Assembly: GCA_947074345.1 (NCBI GenBank)
Contig: CAMTPH010000012.1
Coordinates: forward strand, 1-44,707
Length of the DNA stretch: 44,707 bases
Origin: an uncultured Bacteroides sp.
Lineage (GTDB): Bacteria; Bacteroidota; Bacteroidia; Bacteroidales; Bacteroidaceae
Direction of reading: 5' to 3'
Shown piece by piece: positions 17,969-25,603 of the stretch. The position numbers were made by a program, and so were the translations under genes. The notes under the pieces were generated by a model that ran no database searches, was not told the origin of the DNA, and worked only from the letters and a program-made list of their open reading frames with translations. How positions within the stretch are numbered: the stretch's first letter is position 1; each line of letters opens with the position of its first letter.

Positions 17969-18622
17969 ATGGATACTATATTGCCATTTTTTGTACTTTG
18001 TCTAACCTCCTTTTTCTCTTTGACAAACCCATTAGGAACTATGCCTCTGTTTCTGACCATGACTCATGAAATGACAGAGGATGATCGCAAGCAGATAGCG
18101 AAGCGAGCTACATTTGTAGCTTTTGTCATATTAGTCGGCTTTACTATTTTAGGGCAGGTCATTTTTAAGATATTCGGTCTTTCATCCAATGGTTTTCGTG
18201 TAGCAGGTGGTATTATCATTTTTAATATCGGTTATAACATGTTGCAAGCGCGCTATTCGAGTGCCAAAGTAGATCCCGGGGGAGTAAAAACAGCTGTAAA
18301 CGATATCTCAATCACTCCACTTGCTATTCCTATGATATGCGGTCCGGGTGCTATTGCTCAGGGTATTGTGCTTATGGAAGAGGCAGATGGTATTGGTAAG
18401 AAGCTGGCTTTATTGGCTGCCATTATAGTGGTGTTTATTTTAATTTATGTGATACTGCGTGCTTCTTCTCGATTAAATAAAATATTGGGAGAAACAGGCA
18501 TTAATGTAATGATGAGGCTCATGGGGCTTATTTTGATGGTGATTGCTGTTGAGATATTCGTGGGTGGTGCTCAACCTATATTGGCTAGTATTATACACGC
18601 AGGTATTGATTTTATTCAATAA
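17969..18622 (+). CDS. MarC family (UPF0056) membrane protein
   Basis: 217 residues with six predicted helices. It shows the family's opening SLTNPLGTMPLFL (about residues 18-30) and a second PLAIPMICGPGAI repeat near residues 111-123, the internal duplication typical of MarC/YchE proteins. The biochemical function of the family is not established; a transporter-like role in the inner membrane is assumed. It follows glutamate decarboxylase by 136 bases, so it could be co-transcribed or have its own promoter. It ends before a 22-bp perfect-stem terminator. Confidence 0.92.
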   Translation: MDTILPFFVLCLTSFFSLTNPLGTMPLFLTMTHEMTEDDRKQIAKRATFVAFVILVGFTILGQVIFKIFGLSSNGFRVAGGIIIFNIGYNMLQARYSSAKVDPGGVKTAVNDISITPLAIPMICGPGAIAQGIVLMEEADGIGKKLALLAAIIVVFILIYVILRASSRLNKILGETGINVMMRLMGLILMVIAVEIFVGGAQPILASIIHAGIDFIQ

Positions 18623-18637
18623 ATAGATGTTTTTTTG

Positions 18638-18685
18638 ATTTGCAATATAAAAGGCAACCAATGGGTTGCCTTTTATATTGCAAAT
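18638..18685. terminator. Bidirectional terminator, 22-bp perfect stem
   Basis: Arms 18638-18659 and 18664-18685 are perfectly complementary over 22 bases around a 4-base loop. The central AAGGCAACC/GGTTGCCTT is flanked by A/T runs. It separates the convergent marC and outer-membrane protein genes and can act in both directions. Confidence 0.92.
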
Positions 18686-18704
18686 TATTTAGGTCTATAC
18701 TTAG

Positions 18705-20024
18705 TTATAAGCTCTTTTTCTTTTTTCCAATGTTGTTGAATGCGATAGATGGTTTTATCGATAGACTAACATATCCCCAATTGGCGAAACGTGTATTCTC
18801 GCCTCCAACTCCTTTGATGATACGCACATTCTCGTTTACAAAATATAAATCATACCCCGCCTCAAGCGATAACCATTCATTGGCTGTATGTTTTACAATA
18901 AAATCTAATTCGCTTCCAAGGCTTTTTCCATTAAGGCCGGCTACATCGACAGCTGTCCTGAAGTGGTGATAGATCAGTTCTATAGATGTTCTCTTCTTAT
19001 TAAATGTAGCTAACAGTCCTCCATATAAATCTTGTAAGCCTCGATTGTTGGTTGCATTCCAATAATCCATCGTGCCATTAAAATCGTGGTTGCCCCTAAA
19101 TAGATGAATAAAACCACGTTGAATATGGTTGTCGGGGTTTTTATCTCCCGATATGTACTCATATCCGCCCGAAATGGCTAACTGTGGAATGAACGTGTAT
19201 ATACCATTGCCCACCAAATAAAAACTCTTTTGCTTGTCTAAGCAATCTTTATAGATGATTTTGCCAAACTGATAATATCCCTCAAAATAGAGCTTTAGTG
19301 GAATAGATTTGGGGTTGTATTTTAGGGTTCCGCCTACGGTGAACTGATGGTAATGTTTATGCTCTTTATAGTTGCTTCTTCCTTTGCACGTTATGGTGTC
19401 TTGGTTGGAGATTGCCACCCCAATAGCCGATACATTCAGTTCGTCTGATATCTTTTTGGATAACCAAAGTATCTCCATATAGCGGTATTTCATCACTGGG
19501 TCGTAATAGGTTTCTTGCGAGATATCTTTGTTGTTAGAGTACGAAAATCCCAAATCGACCATGAAATCATTCTTGAGATTATATTTGAATAGCAACATGT
19601 CGAATGCATTGCCGGTATTGCTCCAGTTGGAAGGACTGAATAACTTCCGTTCATCATAACGCAAAGGCATACGGCCCACTCTTGCTATCAACCCAGGCAA
19701 CATTTTAATCTCTCCCCAAGCTTCATATAGTCCAACAGATGGATTGTCGGCATTGCTTGCTGCTTCTCCCCAAGTGCGAGAATCTTGAAATGTAACTTGC
19801 ATCTTTATTATATCGTTCGAGAAACTTGCCCCCAATCTTGTTCGCTGATTAACAAAGAAACCTGCTTTGTTGCTTGTAATGATAGGTTTGCCGTATCCAT
19901 CACGATATTCGGCTCTAGGGCGCACTTCGCCATACAATGTTATATCTTGCGCATAGGCATAAGCGAACATTATTGACATCAGTGATACAATAAATAATCT
20001 TTTAATTAATGGTGTTTTTTCCAT
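18705..20024 (-). CDS. Alginate-export-like outer-membrane beta-barrel protein
   Basis: 439 residues with a signal peptide (about 1-25, cleavage after YAYA). The mature part begins DITLYGEVRPRAEYRDGYGKP, then shows the pattern of a large barrel: a Q.T/Q.SRTWG strand, LYEAWGEIKM, VGRMPLRYDERKLFSPSNW and many alternating aromatic strands. This resembles the alginate export (AlgE-like) family of Bacteroidetes, whose real substrates are mostly unknown. It is probably monocistronic. A minus-strand promoter TAAATTTG at 20149-20156 with TTG 18 bases upstream would give a leader of about 120 bases. Confidence 0.78.
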   Translation of the reverse strand: MEKTPLIKRLFIVSLMSIMFAYAYAQDITLYGEVRPRAEYRDGYGKPIITSNKAGFFVNQRTRLGASFSNDIIKMQVTFQDSRTWGEAASNADNPSVGLYEAWGEIKMLPGLIARVGRMPLRYDERKLFSPSNWSNTGNAFDMLLFKYNLKNDFMVDLGFSYSNNKDISQETYYDPVMKYRYMEILWLSKKISDELNVSAIGVAISNQDTITCKGRSNYKEHKHYHQFTVGGTLKYNPKSIPLKLYFEGYYQFGKIIYKDCLDKQKSFYLVGNGIYTFIPQLAISGGYEYISGDKNPDNHIQRGFIHLFRGNHDFNGTMDYWNATNNRGLQDLYGGLLATFNKKRTSIELIYHHFRTAVDVAGLNGKSLGSELDFIVKHTANEWLSLEAGYDLYFVNENVRIIKGVGGENTRFANWGYVSLSIKPSIAFNNIGKKKKSL

Positions 20025-20148
20025 AATACAATTAACTTATTCATTATTAATGTTTATGTTTCACATGAAATAATAATAGGTTTATTGTTTTGTGGTGTTT
20101 TTGTTGTACTGTTGATTGTGTGTACTTTAATAAAATGTTTTGTTACTA

Positions 20149-20177
20149 CAAATTTAATCTATCTATTTGAATATCAA
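20149..20177 (-). promoter_or_regulatory. Candidate promoter for the alginate-export-like gene
   Basis: On the minus strand, TAAATTTG (20149-20156) fits the Bacteroidetes -7 consensus, with TTG at 20175-20177 separated by 18 bases as the -33 element. Confidence 0.45.
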
Positions 20178-20259
20178 TTAAAATAAGTGAAATAATTGCA
20201 TGTTTTGCCTATCATAGCTCTATCTTTTACCTAATTAAATATAGAAAGAAAACCATTTC

Positions 20260-20290
20260 TTGGTTATTTAAAGAATTCGCACTATTTTTG
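20260..20290 (+). promoter_or_regulatory. Candidate promoter for the 61-residue protein
   Basis: TTG (20260-20262), 20 bases, then TATTTTTG (20283-20290): the Bacteroidetes -33/-7 arrangement. Transcription would start near 20297, leaving a leader of about 100 bases. Confidence 0.5.
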
Positions 20291-20396
20291 CAACAATTAG
20301 AAAAACCTCAATCGGCTAATTGAATGCTATAATGCATTGATAATTAAGAGTAATTGGTGTTATAGTTTTTAATAGAAATAGCTTAAGTTACAAAAT

Positions 20397-20582
20397 ATGA
20401 AGTTAGAAGATGTAATTATTGAAGGTCTTGTTTTTAAGGGTAAAAAAGAAAAACCTGTGCAAGACGACAACAAGGTAAAAACAAAAGCGAAGAAGGCAAC
20501 CTATATTCGTGGACAACACGGATCGGGAGCTGCAAAGATGAAAGCTGATATTCGCCGTAAAAGAGCCAATAGACGTAAATAA
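20397..20582 (+). CDS. Small basic hypothetical protein, 61 residues
   Basis: I do not recognise a family. The N-terminal third (MKLEDVIIEGLVFKGKK) looks ordered with hydrophobic residues; the rest is Lys/Arg-rich and ends in RRKRANRRK, which suggests nucleic-acid or ribosome binding. It is supported as a real gene by having its own candidate promoter (20260-20290), ending 14 bases before a textbook terminator, and standing alone in a large gap. The opposite-strand frame over the same bases has no such signals. No membrane segment and no Cys. Confidence 0.7.
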   Translation: MKLEDVIIEGLVFKGKKEKPVQDDNKVKTKAKKATYIRGQHGSGAAKMKADIRRKRANRRK

Positions 20583-20596
20583 TAAATGATAGAAAA

Positions 20597-20627
20597 GGTG
20601 TATTACTGTTGTAATACACCTTTTTTT
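20597..20627 (+). terminator. Rho-independent terminator of the small gene
   Basis: A 10-bp perfect stem GGTGTATTAC (20597-20606) and GTAATACACC (20611-20620), 4-base loop, then seven T residues (20621-20627). Confidence 0.95.
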
Positions 20628-20653
20628 GGCTGTTAAGTGTACATGTGTCTTCT

Positions 20654-20717
20654 GATAACTGTTAACTATTATCGTGTGAAACGTATATATCTATCGTGAT
20701 AACTGTTAACTGTTATC
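20654..20717. repeat. Bipartite palindrome element, copy A
   Basis: Two 20-bp near-palindromes, GATAACTGTTAACTATTATC (20654-20673) and GATAACTGTTAACTGTTATC (20698-20717), separated by 24 bases. Both are centred on GTTAAC. The same arrangement recurs at 44333-44396 with the same 24-base spacing. It lies between two terminators in a non-coding gap. Confidence 0.85.
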
Positions 20718-20753
20718 AATAGCTTTACGCAGACTTATCGGGCAATATATTAA

Positions 20754-20793
20754 TAGAAAAGCCTCCAAAGATATTTAGTTAATCTTTGGAGGC
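20754..20793 (-). terminator. Terminator of the pirin-to-glyoxalase operon
   Basis: A 12-bp perfect stem (20761-20772 and 20782-20793; GCCTCCAAAGAT) with a 9-base loop. Read on the minus strand it is followed by TTTTCTA. It lies 36 bases past the stop of the VOC gene. Confidence 0.88.
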
Positions 20794-20828
20794 TTCTTAT
20801 TTATAAATCGGTCGATCTATTCTTTCAA

Positions 20829-21206
20829 TTATTTAGCAGGAAGTATCTCGATCCAGTAATCATCTGGGTCGTTGATGAAGTACAATCCCATGGTTGTATT
20901 TTCAAAACAGATGCATTCCATCTCTTTGTGAAATTCGCGAACCTTATCATAATCTTCGGCTACACGAAAGCAAAGATGACTTTCATTCTCGCCCAACTCG
21001 TATGCATCTGGATGATCGCGCAACCAAGTCAATTCGAGCATGAAGTTGCTGCTACCATCAGTAAGATATACCAATATAAATGAGCCATCGGGTGCTTCTT
21101 TGCGGTGATCTTCTACTAAGCCCAACGCTTTATTGTAAAATGCGATACTCTTCTCAAGATTGGTTACATTGATGTTTAAATGATCAAACTTGCCTGTAAT
21201 TTTCAT
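20829..21206 (-). CDS. VOC family protein (glyoxalase I-like)
   Basis: 125 residues forming two beta-alpha-beta-beta-beta units of the vicinal oxygen chelate fold. Putative metal ligands are all in place: His9 (FDHLNINV), Glu58 (FMLELTW), His77 (ESHLCFRV) and Glu120 (YWIEIL). This set and the short length fit lactoylglutathione lyase-like proteins, which isomerise the methylglyoxal-thiol adduct, but other VOC enzymes share the ligands and glutathione is generally absent in Bacteroidales, so the substrate is open. It is the last gene of a four-gene minus operon, 30 bases after the DUF4468 gene. Confidence 0.88.
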   Translation of the reverse strand: MKITGKFDHLNINVTNLEKSIAFYNKALGLVEDHRKEAPDGSFILVYLTDGSSNFMLELTWLRDHPDAYELGENESHLCFRVAEDYDKVREFHKEMECICFENTTMGLYFINDPDDYWIEILPAK

Positions 21207-21236
21207 TGTTGTAGTGAGTTTATAGTTTTTAAATAA

Positions 21237-22304
21237 TTATTCTTTTATCCAAGCTTTTGTTATCTCGCCGATGAAAGTTCTTGGTTGTCCTTCATAAACA
21301 GGAGGCGCTGGCAATTGTTTGCAGTCTAATACTAAAGTAGGTTCTGATTGTCCGGTAGGGAAGAACTTCACAGTATAGTTTGCTGCTTTCTCTAATGCTT
21401 CGTAAGATTGGTCTGGCGAAAGAATACTGAAAACAACTGGCTTACCATCTACTTTTCCGATAGAGCCACCTGCGTTGGCAGTCATCATAGTCATATTGAA
21501 AGCATCGCTACCTATCGATATTACTAATTTACCTTCGCTCATTTTGATGGCGTCTTTAGGTACTGCCGTTGGAGCAATCTCTTTCAATTCGCTACGCTTT
21601 GGTTGAACAGCAGGCGAAACCACAGGAGCAGTAACTACAGGTTGAGCTTGTTGGATAACAACCGGTCCGCTTGTTATTGATGTAACAGGTTTTGGTTCTT
21701 CGGGAGCAATTTCTTCTTTAACGCTTGCTGTACCCAATGCTTTGGCTACACTGTTGAATGTTTCATTAACAAAGTCCACAGTTTTTTTACGCCATTTCTC
21801 AATCCCTTTTATTAGCTTGGTTTGCGATTTGTTTAAAGCATATTTATCGGTGATAAGTTCTTCGGCAGAATATTTTTCTTTATCACGATAGGTAAAACGA
21901 ATCTTCTCAATCTTAACAATACATTCGCCCGATTGGCAATGAATACTGATAAGATAATTGATTAACGTACGGTCAAGAGCCAATGGGGTAGATTTAAATA
22001 CAATCCATTCTTCTCCCAATCCGGCTATGTTGCCTTCTGCTGGCTCAGCGTATACAATGCGACTAGCTACATTTTGTTTATCACTAAACTGTTTCTCCAT
22101 CCAAGCGTGCATCCTGTTGTAGATTTCTTCTTGTGACATTCCTGGTATGTGAAACTCTTTTTCAAAAACAACTTTGCCGTCTACCTCCGGAACAGCACCT
22201 GCAAGATAAGGCGTATCATCGTCTACTTTGTTGGCTGTTTGTGCTACTGTTTGTTGGGCAAACAATAACGATAGGATAAAAAAGAATGATAGTATTTGTT
22301 TCAT
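21237..22304 (-). CDS. DUF4468 (TBP-like fold) domain protein, exported
   Basis: 355 residues with a signal peptide (about 1-21, cleavage near VAQ-TA). Residues about 30-165 match the Bacteroidetes DUF4468 domain with a TBP-like fold (VDGKVVFEKEFHIPGMSQEEIYNRMHAWMEKQF is followed by the IRFTYRD strand). A Pro/Val-rich linker (about 205-245) leads to a second folded region of about 100 residues that I do not recognise. Periplasmic or surface location; function unknown. It starts 14 bases after the metallo-hydrolase gene. Confidence 0.8.
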   Translation of the reverse strand: MKQILSFFFILSLLFAQQTVAQTANKVDDDTPYLAGAVPEVDGKVVFEKEFHIPGMSQEEIYNRMHAWMEKQFSDKQNVASRIVYAEPAEGNIAGLGEEWIVFKSTPLALDRTLINYLISIHCQSGECIVKIEKIRFTYRDKEKYSAEELITDKYALNKSQTKLIKGIEKWRKKTVDFVNETFNSVAKALGTASVKEEIAPEEPKPVTSITSGPVVIQQAQPVVTAPVVSPAVQPKRSELKEIAPTAVPKDAIKMSEGKLVISIGSDAFNMTMMTANAGGSIGKVDGKPVVFSILSPDQSYEALEKAANYTVKFFPTGQSEPTLVLDCKQLPAPPVYEGQPRTFIGEITKAWIKE

Positions 22305-22318
22305 CTTCGTATGTATTA

Positions 22319-23047
22319 TTAGATTAATTCGAATGATTGATTTCTGTGTGTTATTTTAAAGAATATACACCCATTGGCTTCTGCTATTGGTTCAAACTCA
22401 TCGGCTGCCCGATATGTTTGATCAAAATGCATGGGGACAAATATACGTGTTTTTATTAGCTCAACGAACTGTTTAGCACCTTTATAATAGTCTTTGCCCA
22501 TACGATTATCAACAGGAAACATCGTTAAGTCTATTGACTTTACCCGATTGTGTAGGTATTCTAATTCATTTAAGAAGTCTGTGTTTGCTTGCTCTATCTC
22601 TTCGGCTGTTGACTCTTCGCTCCAATGCCAATTGTTTAAATCGCCTGCATGAAAGAATCTCCATTTATTGAAGTCTATTAAATAAGATACGCCAATATCT
22701 GTAGAACCAAATGCCTCTACCCGTATCGTATCATCAGTATATACTTCGCCCTTATCTAAATAGATGGCGTCGTTGCTATCTGCCTTATGATTATCGAGTA
22801 TGTCTTTTGAAAATATATAGATAATGTCTGGACGTTTCTCACGCCATGTTAATACTTCGGGATTAAAATGGTCGGGGTGCGAATGAGTAGATAATACATA
22901 TAGCTTTCCGGGTTTGTTCAATAGTCTGTCATGAACTATTCCTTCATTATATGCAGTTTCAGACGAGTCTTTAAAGTAATCGATAATAATCGTGGTATCA
23001 TGGGTTTCGATAGCGAAACCACTATGATAAATGTAATCTAATTTCAT
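22319..23047 (-). CDS. MBL-fold metallo-hydrolase
   Basis: 242 residues with the metallo-beta-lactamase zinc motif HSHPDH (His55, His57, Asp59, His60), a further FFHAGDLN ligand strand near residue 135-142 and PMHFDQ near residue 217. It is most like the UlaG/YtnP-type small hydrolases. There is no signal peptide, so it is cytoplasmic. Substrate unknown. It lies between pirin and the DUF4468 gene with gaps of 57 and 14 bases, consistent with one transcript. Confidence 0.88.
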   Translation of the reverse strand: MKLDYIYHSGFAIETHDTTIIIDYFKDSSETAYNEGIVHDRLLNKPGKLYVLSTHSHPDHFNPEVLTWREKRPDIIYIFSKDILDNHKADSNDAIYLDKGEVYTDDTIRVEAFGSTDIGVSYLIDFNKWRFFHAGDLNNWHWSEESTAEEIEQANTDFLNELEYLHNRVKSIDLTMFPVDNRMGKDYYKGAKQFVELIKTRIFVPMHFDQTYRAADEFEPIAEANGCIFFKITHRNQSFELI

Positions 23048-23104
23048 TCTCTTTAGAATTAATAGCTACAATTATAATCATTATTTTGGTTATAGCCAAG
23101 AATA

Positions 23105-23815
23105 TTACAAATGCATTGGCACTTCGATAATAAGAAGACTTGAATCGTTAATTATCTCAATATCAAAGAAGTTAACGTCGGTAATTCCTATTCCGTCTCT
23201 AGTGCAATATATTGTGTCGTTTATTTTTATTTCGCCACTAACTATAAATATATAGGCACCGTTGGAGGGGTGGTGGAGTTGATACTTAAGATGCTCACCT
23301 TTTACAATATTGCACATTGATATCCACGCATCTTGATTGATTGAGAGTGGCGCTGTGTCATCGGGTGATATAATGAGGTTTATCTGATTGTGGCTAATTA
23401 ATTCTTTTATGTTGATGTTTTGATAGTTAGGATGGATATTTCTCTCTCTAGGCATAATCCATATTTGCAGAAACTCTACTGGTTTAGTTTTACTGCTATT
23501 TACTTCACTATGAAATATACCGGTTCCGGCACTTATAATTTGTACATCATCAACACCAATAGACAATTGATTCTTTTTGGCATCATCATGTTGTAGCTCA
23601 CCATTCAATGGTATCGTTATAATCTCCATATTCTTATGGGGATGAATCCTAAATCCTTTTCCCGGTGCAAGGCGATTATCATTAATTACACGCAAAGCTC
23701 CAAAGTTGATTCTCTCAGAATCATAATAATCATCGCAACTAAATGTATGGTATGCACTTAACCAACTGTTGCATGAACGCCCTCTGCTTTCAGCTTTATG
23801 TACTATAATCGTCAT
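23105..23815 (-). CDS. Pirin family protein (YhaK/YhhW type)
   Basis: 236 residues forming a bicupin. The metal site is visible: His58 and His60 (RIHPHKNMEI), His102 and Glu104 (GIFHSEVN), at almost the same positions as in E. coli YhhW, which has quercetin 2,3-dioxygenase activity in vitro. The physiological role in bacteria is not settled; redox sensing or detoxification is often suggested. It is the first gene of the four-gene minus operon ending at the terminator 20754-20793. Confidence 0.92.
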   Translation of the reverse strand: MTIIVHKAESRGRSCNSWLSAYHTFSCDDYYDSERINFGALRVINDNRLAPGKGFRIHPHKNMEIITIPLNGELQHDDAKKNQLSIGVDDVQIISAGTGIFHSEVNSSKTKPVEFLQIWIMPRERNIHPNYQNINIKELISHNQINLIISPDDTAPLSINQDAWISMCNIVKGEHLKYQLHHPSNGAYIFIVSGEIKINDTIYCTRDGIGITDVNFFDIEIINDSSLLIIEVPMHL

Positions 23816-24132
23816 AAATGGTACTTATCGAACATGATGTGTTAAAAACAACTCCTTTATGAGAATGGTTTTCTTTTTTTACTTCATTTAGTAGATAGTT
23901 GTGTTAGTTTAAAATTAATAACATTTTTATTTGTAGTAATACTCCTTGTAATAAGCTTATTAGAGACTCTATTACTGTTCTGTTACGGGTGCTTTAAAAG
24001 ATAAAGTTAGAAATGAAACAAAAAATATATTAAGGGAATTAAGGCTTGATATTAAAATAATTGCACAGTGGTGTTCTTTATGTGCATTTATATTGTATCT
24101 TTGCAGCCAATTAATTTTAAAAAAACTTCTAA
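23816..24132. other. Divergent intergenic region, 317 bases
   Basis: AT-rich with no gene. It contains the candidate promoter of the FadL-type gene; no clear promoter for the pirin operon was found. Confidence 0.45.
24096..24103 (+). promoter_or_regulatory. Candidate -7 box for the FadL-type gene
   Basis: TATCTTTG fits TAnnTTTG and lies 29 bases before the ATG; the -33 element is weak. Confidence 0.45.
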
Positions 24133-25497
24133 ATGAAAAAATTTACTTGGATTGCTGTTTTAGCTTTAATAGTTTCAATCCCAACATTTGCCGGAGGGTA
24201 TTTGACTAATACTAACCAAAATGTTGCTTTTCTTAGAATGATAGCTAGAGGTGCATCAACAGAGATTGATGCTGTTTATTCAAATCCTGCCGGTTTGGCT
24301 TTTATAGGTAAGGATGGATTTTATATCTCATTAAACAGTCAAAGTGCTTTTCAAACTCGTCAGATTACTGCCGACTTCTTGACATATACAAATATTGATG
24401 GTAAGACTGGTACTGCTCCTTTTCAGAAGCACTTTAAAGGAACTGCTTCTGCTCCTGTAATTCCTAGTGTACAAGCTGCCTACAAAATGGGTAATTGGGT
24501 ATTCTCTGGTAGCTTTGCTATCAATGGTGGTGGTGGTAAAGCATCATTCGACCAAGGTCTACCTATGTTCTATGCTATGACAATGTCAGAAATCTATCGC
24601 CAAACTGGTAAACTGATTACTCCTAATATGTATAATGTAAACAGTGCTATGGATGGTAAACAATATATCTTTGGTGTGCAACTGGGTGCAACTTATAAGT
24701 TCAATGATTGGTTGTCGGGTTTTGCCGGTGGACGTATGAATTATGTAAGTGCAGGTTACAAAGGATATGTTACTGCTATTCTAACAGATGATTATGCTGC
24801 TTTGGCACCATTGCTTCCAAGTAAAACGACTACAATTGTGGATATGGGTCTTGATGTAGATCAAACCGGATGGGGTATTACACCAATCATCGGTCTTGAT
24901 GCTAAAGTTGGTAAATGGAACTTCGGAGCTAAGTATGAGTTCAAAACTAAACTTAACATCGAGAACAAAACCAAATCGAATACAACTGAGATTGAAGCAT
25001 ATGATCATGGTGTAAACACTCCGAATGATATTCCTGCTTATCTTTCGGTTGCTGCTAACTACCAATTCTTGCCTACTTTGAACGCTTCTGTTGAGTATCA
25101 TCACTTCTTCGATAAACAAGCTGGTATGGCTAGTGATAAACAAAAAACATTGAAAAGTGGTACGAATGAGTACTTAGCCGGTGTAGAGTGGGATATCATC
25201 AAGTATGTTACTGTTAGTGGTGGTTTCCAATATACAGACTATGGATTGTCTGATGACTTCCAAACGGATACAAGTTTCTATTGCGATTCTTACTCTTTAG
25301 GTTTTGGTGCTAAGTTCAATGTAACCGAAAAGCTATCATTTAATGTGGCTTACTTCTGGACAAAATATAAGAACTATACTGAGTATTCTGCAAACTATAA
25401 CAATACTTCATTGCCAGATATGCCTGCACTTTCGGGAACAAATGTTTATAAACGTACTAACAAGGTGTTTGGTATCGGTATAGATTACAAGTTCTAA
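24133..25497 (+). CDS. OmpP1/FadL/TodX family outer-membrane transporter
   Basis: 454 residues with a signal peptide (about 1-20, MKKFTWIAVLALIVSIPTFA). The mature start (GGYLTNTNQNVAFLRMIARGASTEIDAVYSNPAGLAF) has the family's S/N-P-A-G-L-A signature at about residues 52-58. A 14-strand barrel pattern continues to the C-terminal VFGIGIDYKF. The family imports hydrophobic molecules such as long-chain fatty acids across the outer membrane; the substrate here is unknown. Probably monocistronic, with a -7 box at 24096-24103 and a bidirectional terminator at 25523-25568. Confidence 0.92.
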   Translation: MKKFTWIAVLALIVSIPTFAGGYLTNTNQNVAFLRMIARGASTEIDAVYSNPAGLAFIGKDGFYISLNSQSAFQTRQITADFLTYTNIDGKTGTAPFQKHFKGTASAPVIPSVQAAYKMGNWVFSGSFAINGGGGKASFDQGLPMFYAMTMSEIYRQTGKLITPNMYNVNSAMDGKQYIFGVQLGATYKFNDWLSGFAGGRMNYVSAGYKGYVTAILTDDYAALAPLLPSKTTTIVDMGLDVDQTGWGITPIIGLDAKVGKWNFGAKYEFKTKLNIENKTKSNTTEIEAYDHGVNTPNDIPAYLSVAANYQFLPTLNASVEYHHFFDKQAGMASDKQKTLKSGTNEYLAGVEWDIIKYVTVSGGFQYTDYGLSDDFQTDTSFYCDSYSLGFGAKFNVTEKLSFNVAYFWTKYKNYTEYSANYNNTSLPDMPALSGTNVYKRTNKVFGIGIDYKF

Positions 25498-25522
25498 TAT
25501 TTAGATATTATACTATATAATG

Positions 25523-25568
25523 AGAGAGATTCTTAAGCTCGGTTCTTACCGTTCTTAGGAATCTCTCT
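25523..25568. terminator. Bidirectional terminator
   Basis: AGAGAGATTCTTAAG (25523-25537) pairs with CTTAGGAATCTCTCT (25554-25568) with one non-Watson-Crick position. T residues follow on the plus strand. It lies between the convergent FadL-type and porin genes. Confidence 0.75.
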
Positions 25569-25603
25569 TTGTATAATAGAACTAAACAAAATGATTTCGC
25601 ATT

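Larger units (their letters stand above)
20025..20396. other. Divergent intergenic region, 372 bases
   Basis: Very AT-rich with no gene. It holds candidate promoters for both flanking genes (separate entries) and, in the leader of the small basic protein, a 7-bp inverted repeat CAATTAG (20294-20300) and CTAATTG (20316-20322). Confidence 0.5.

Noticed and set aside
20434-20619. Minus-strand 61-codon frame over the small basic protein gene
   Set aside because: It crosses the terminator stem and has no promoter or sensible start; the plus-strand frame has a promoter and terminator.
20654-20717. Could be an IS end or attachment site
   Set aside because: No transposase or integrase lies nearby and the element is short and symmetric, so a dispersed palindrome or operator is a better description.
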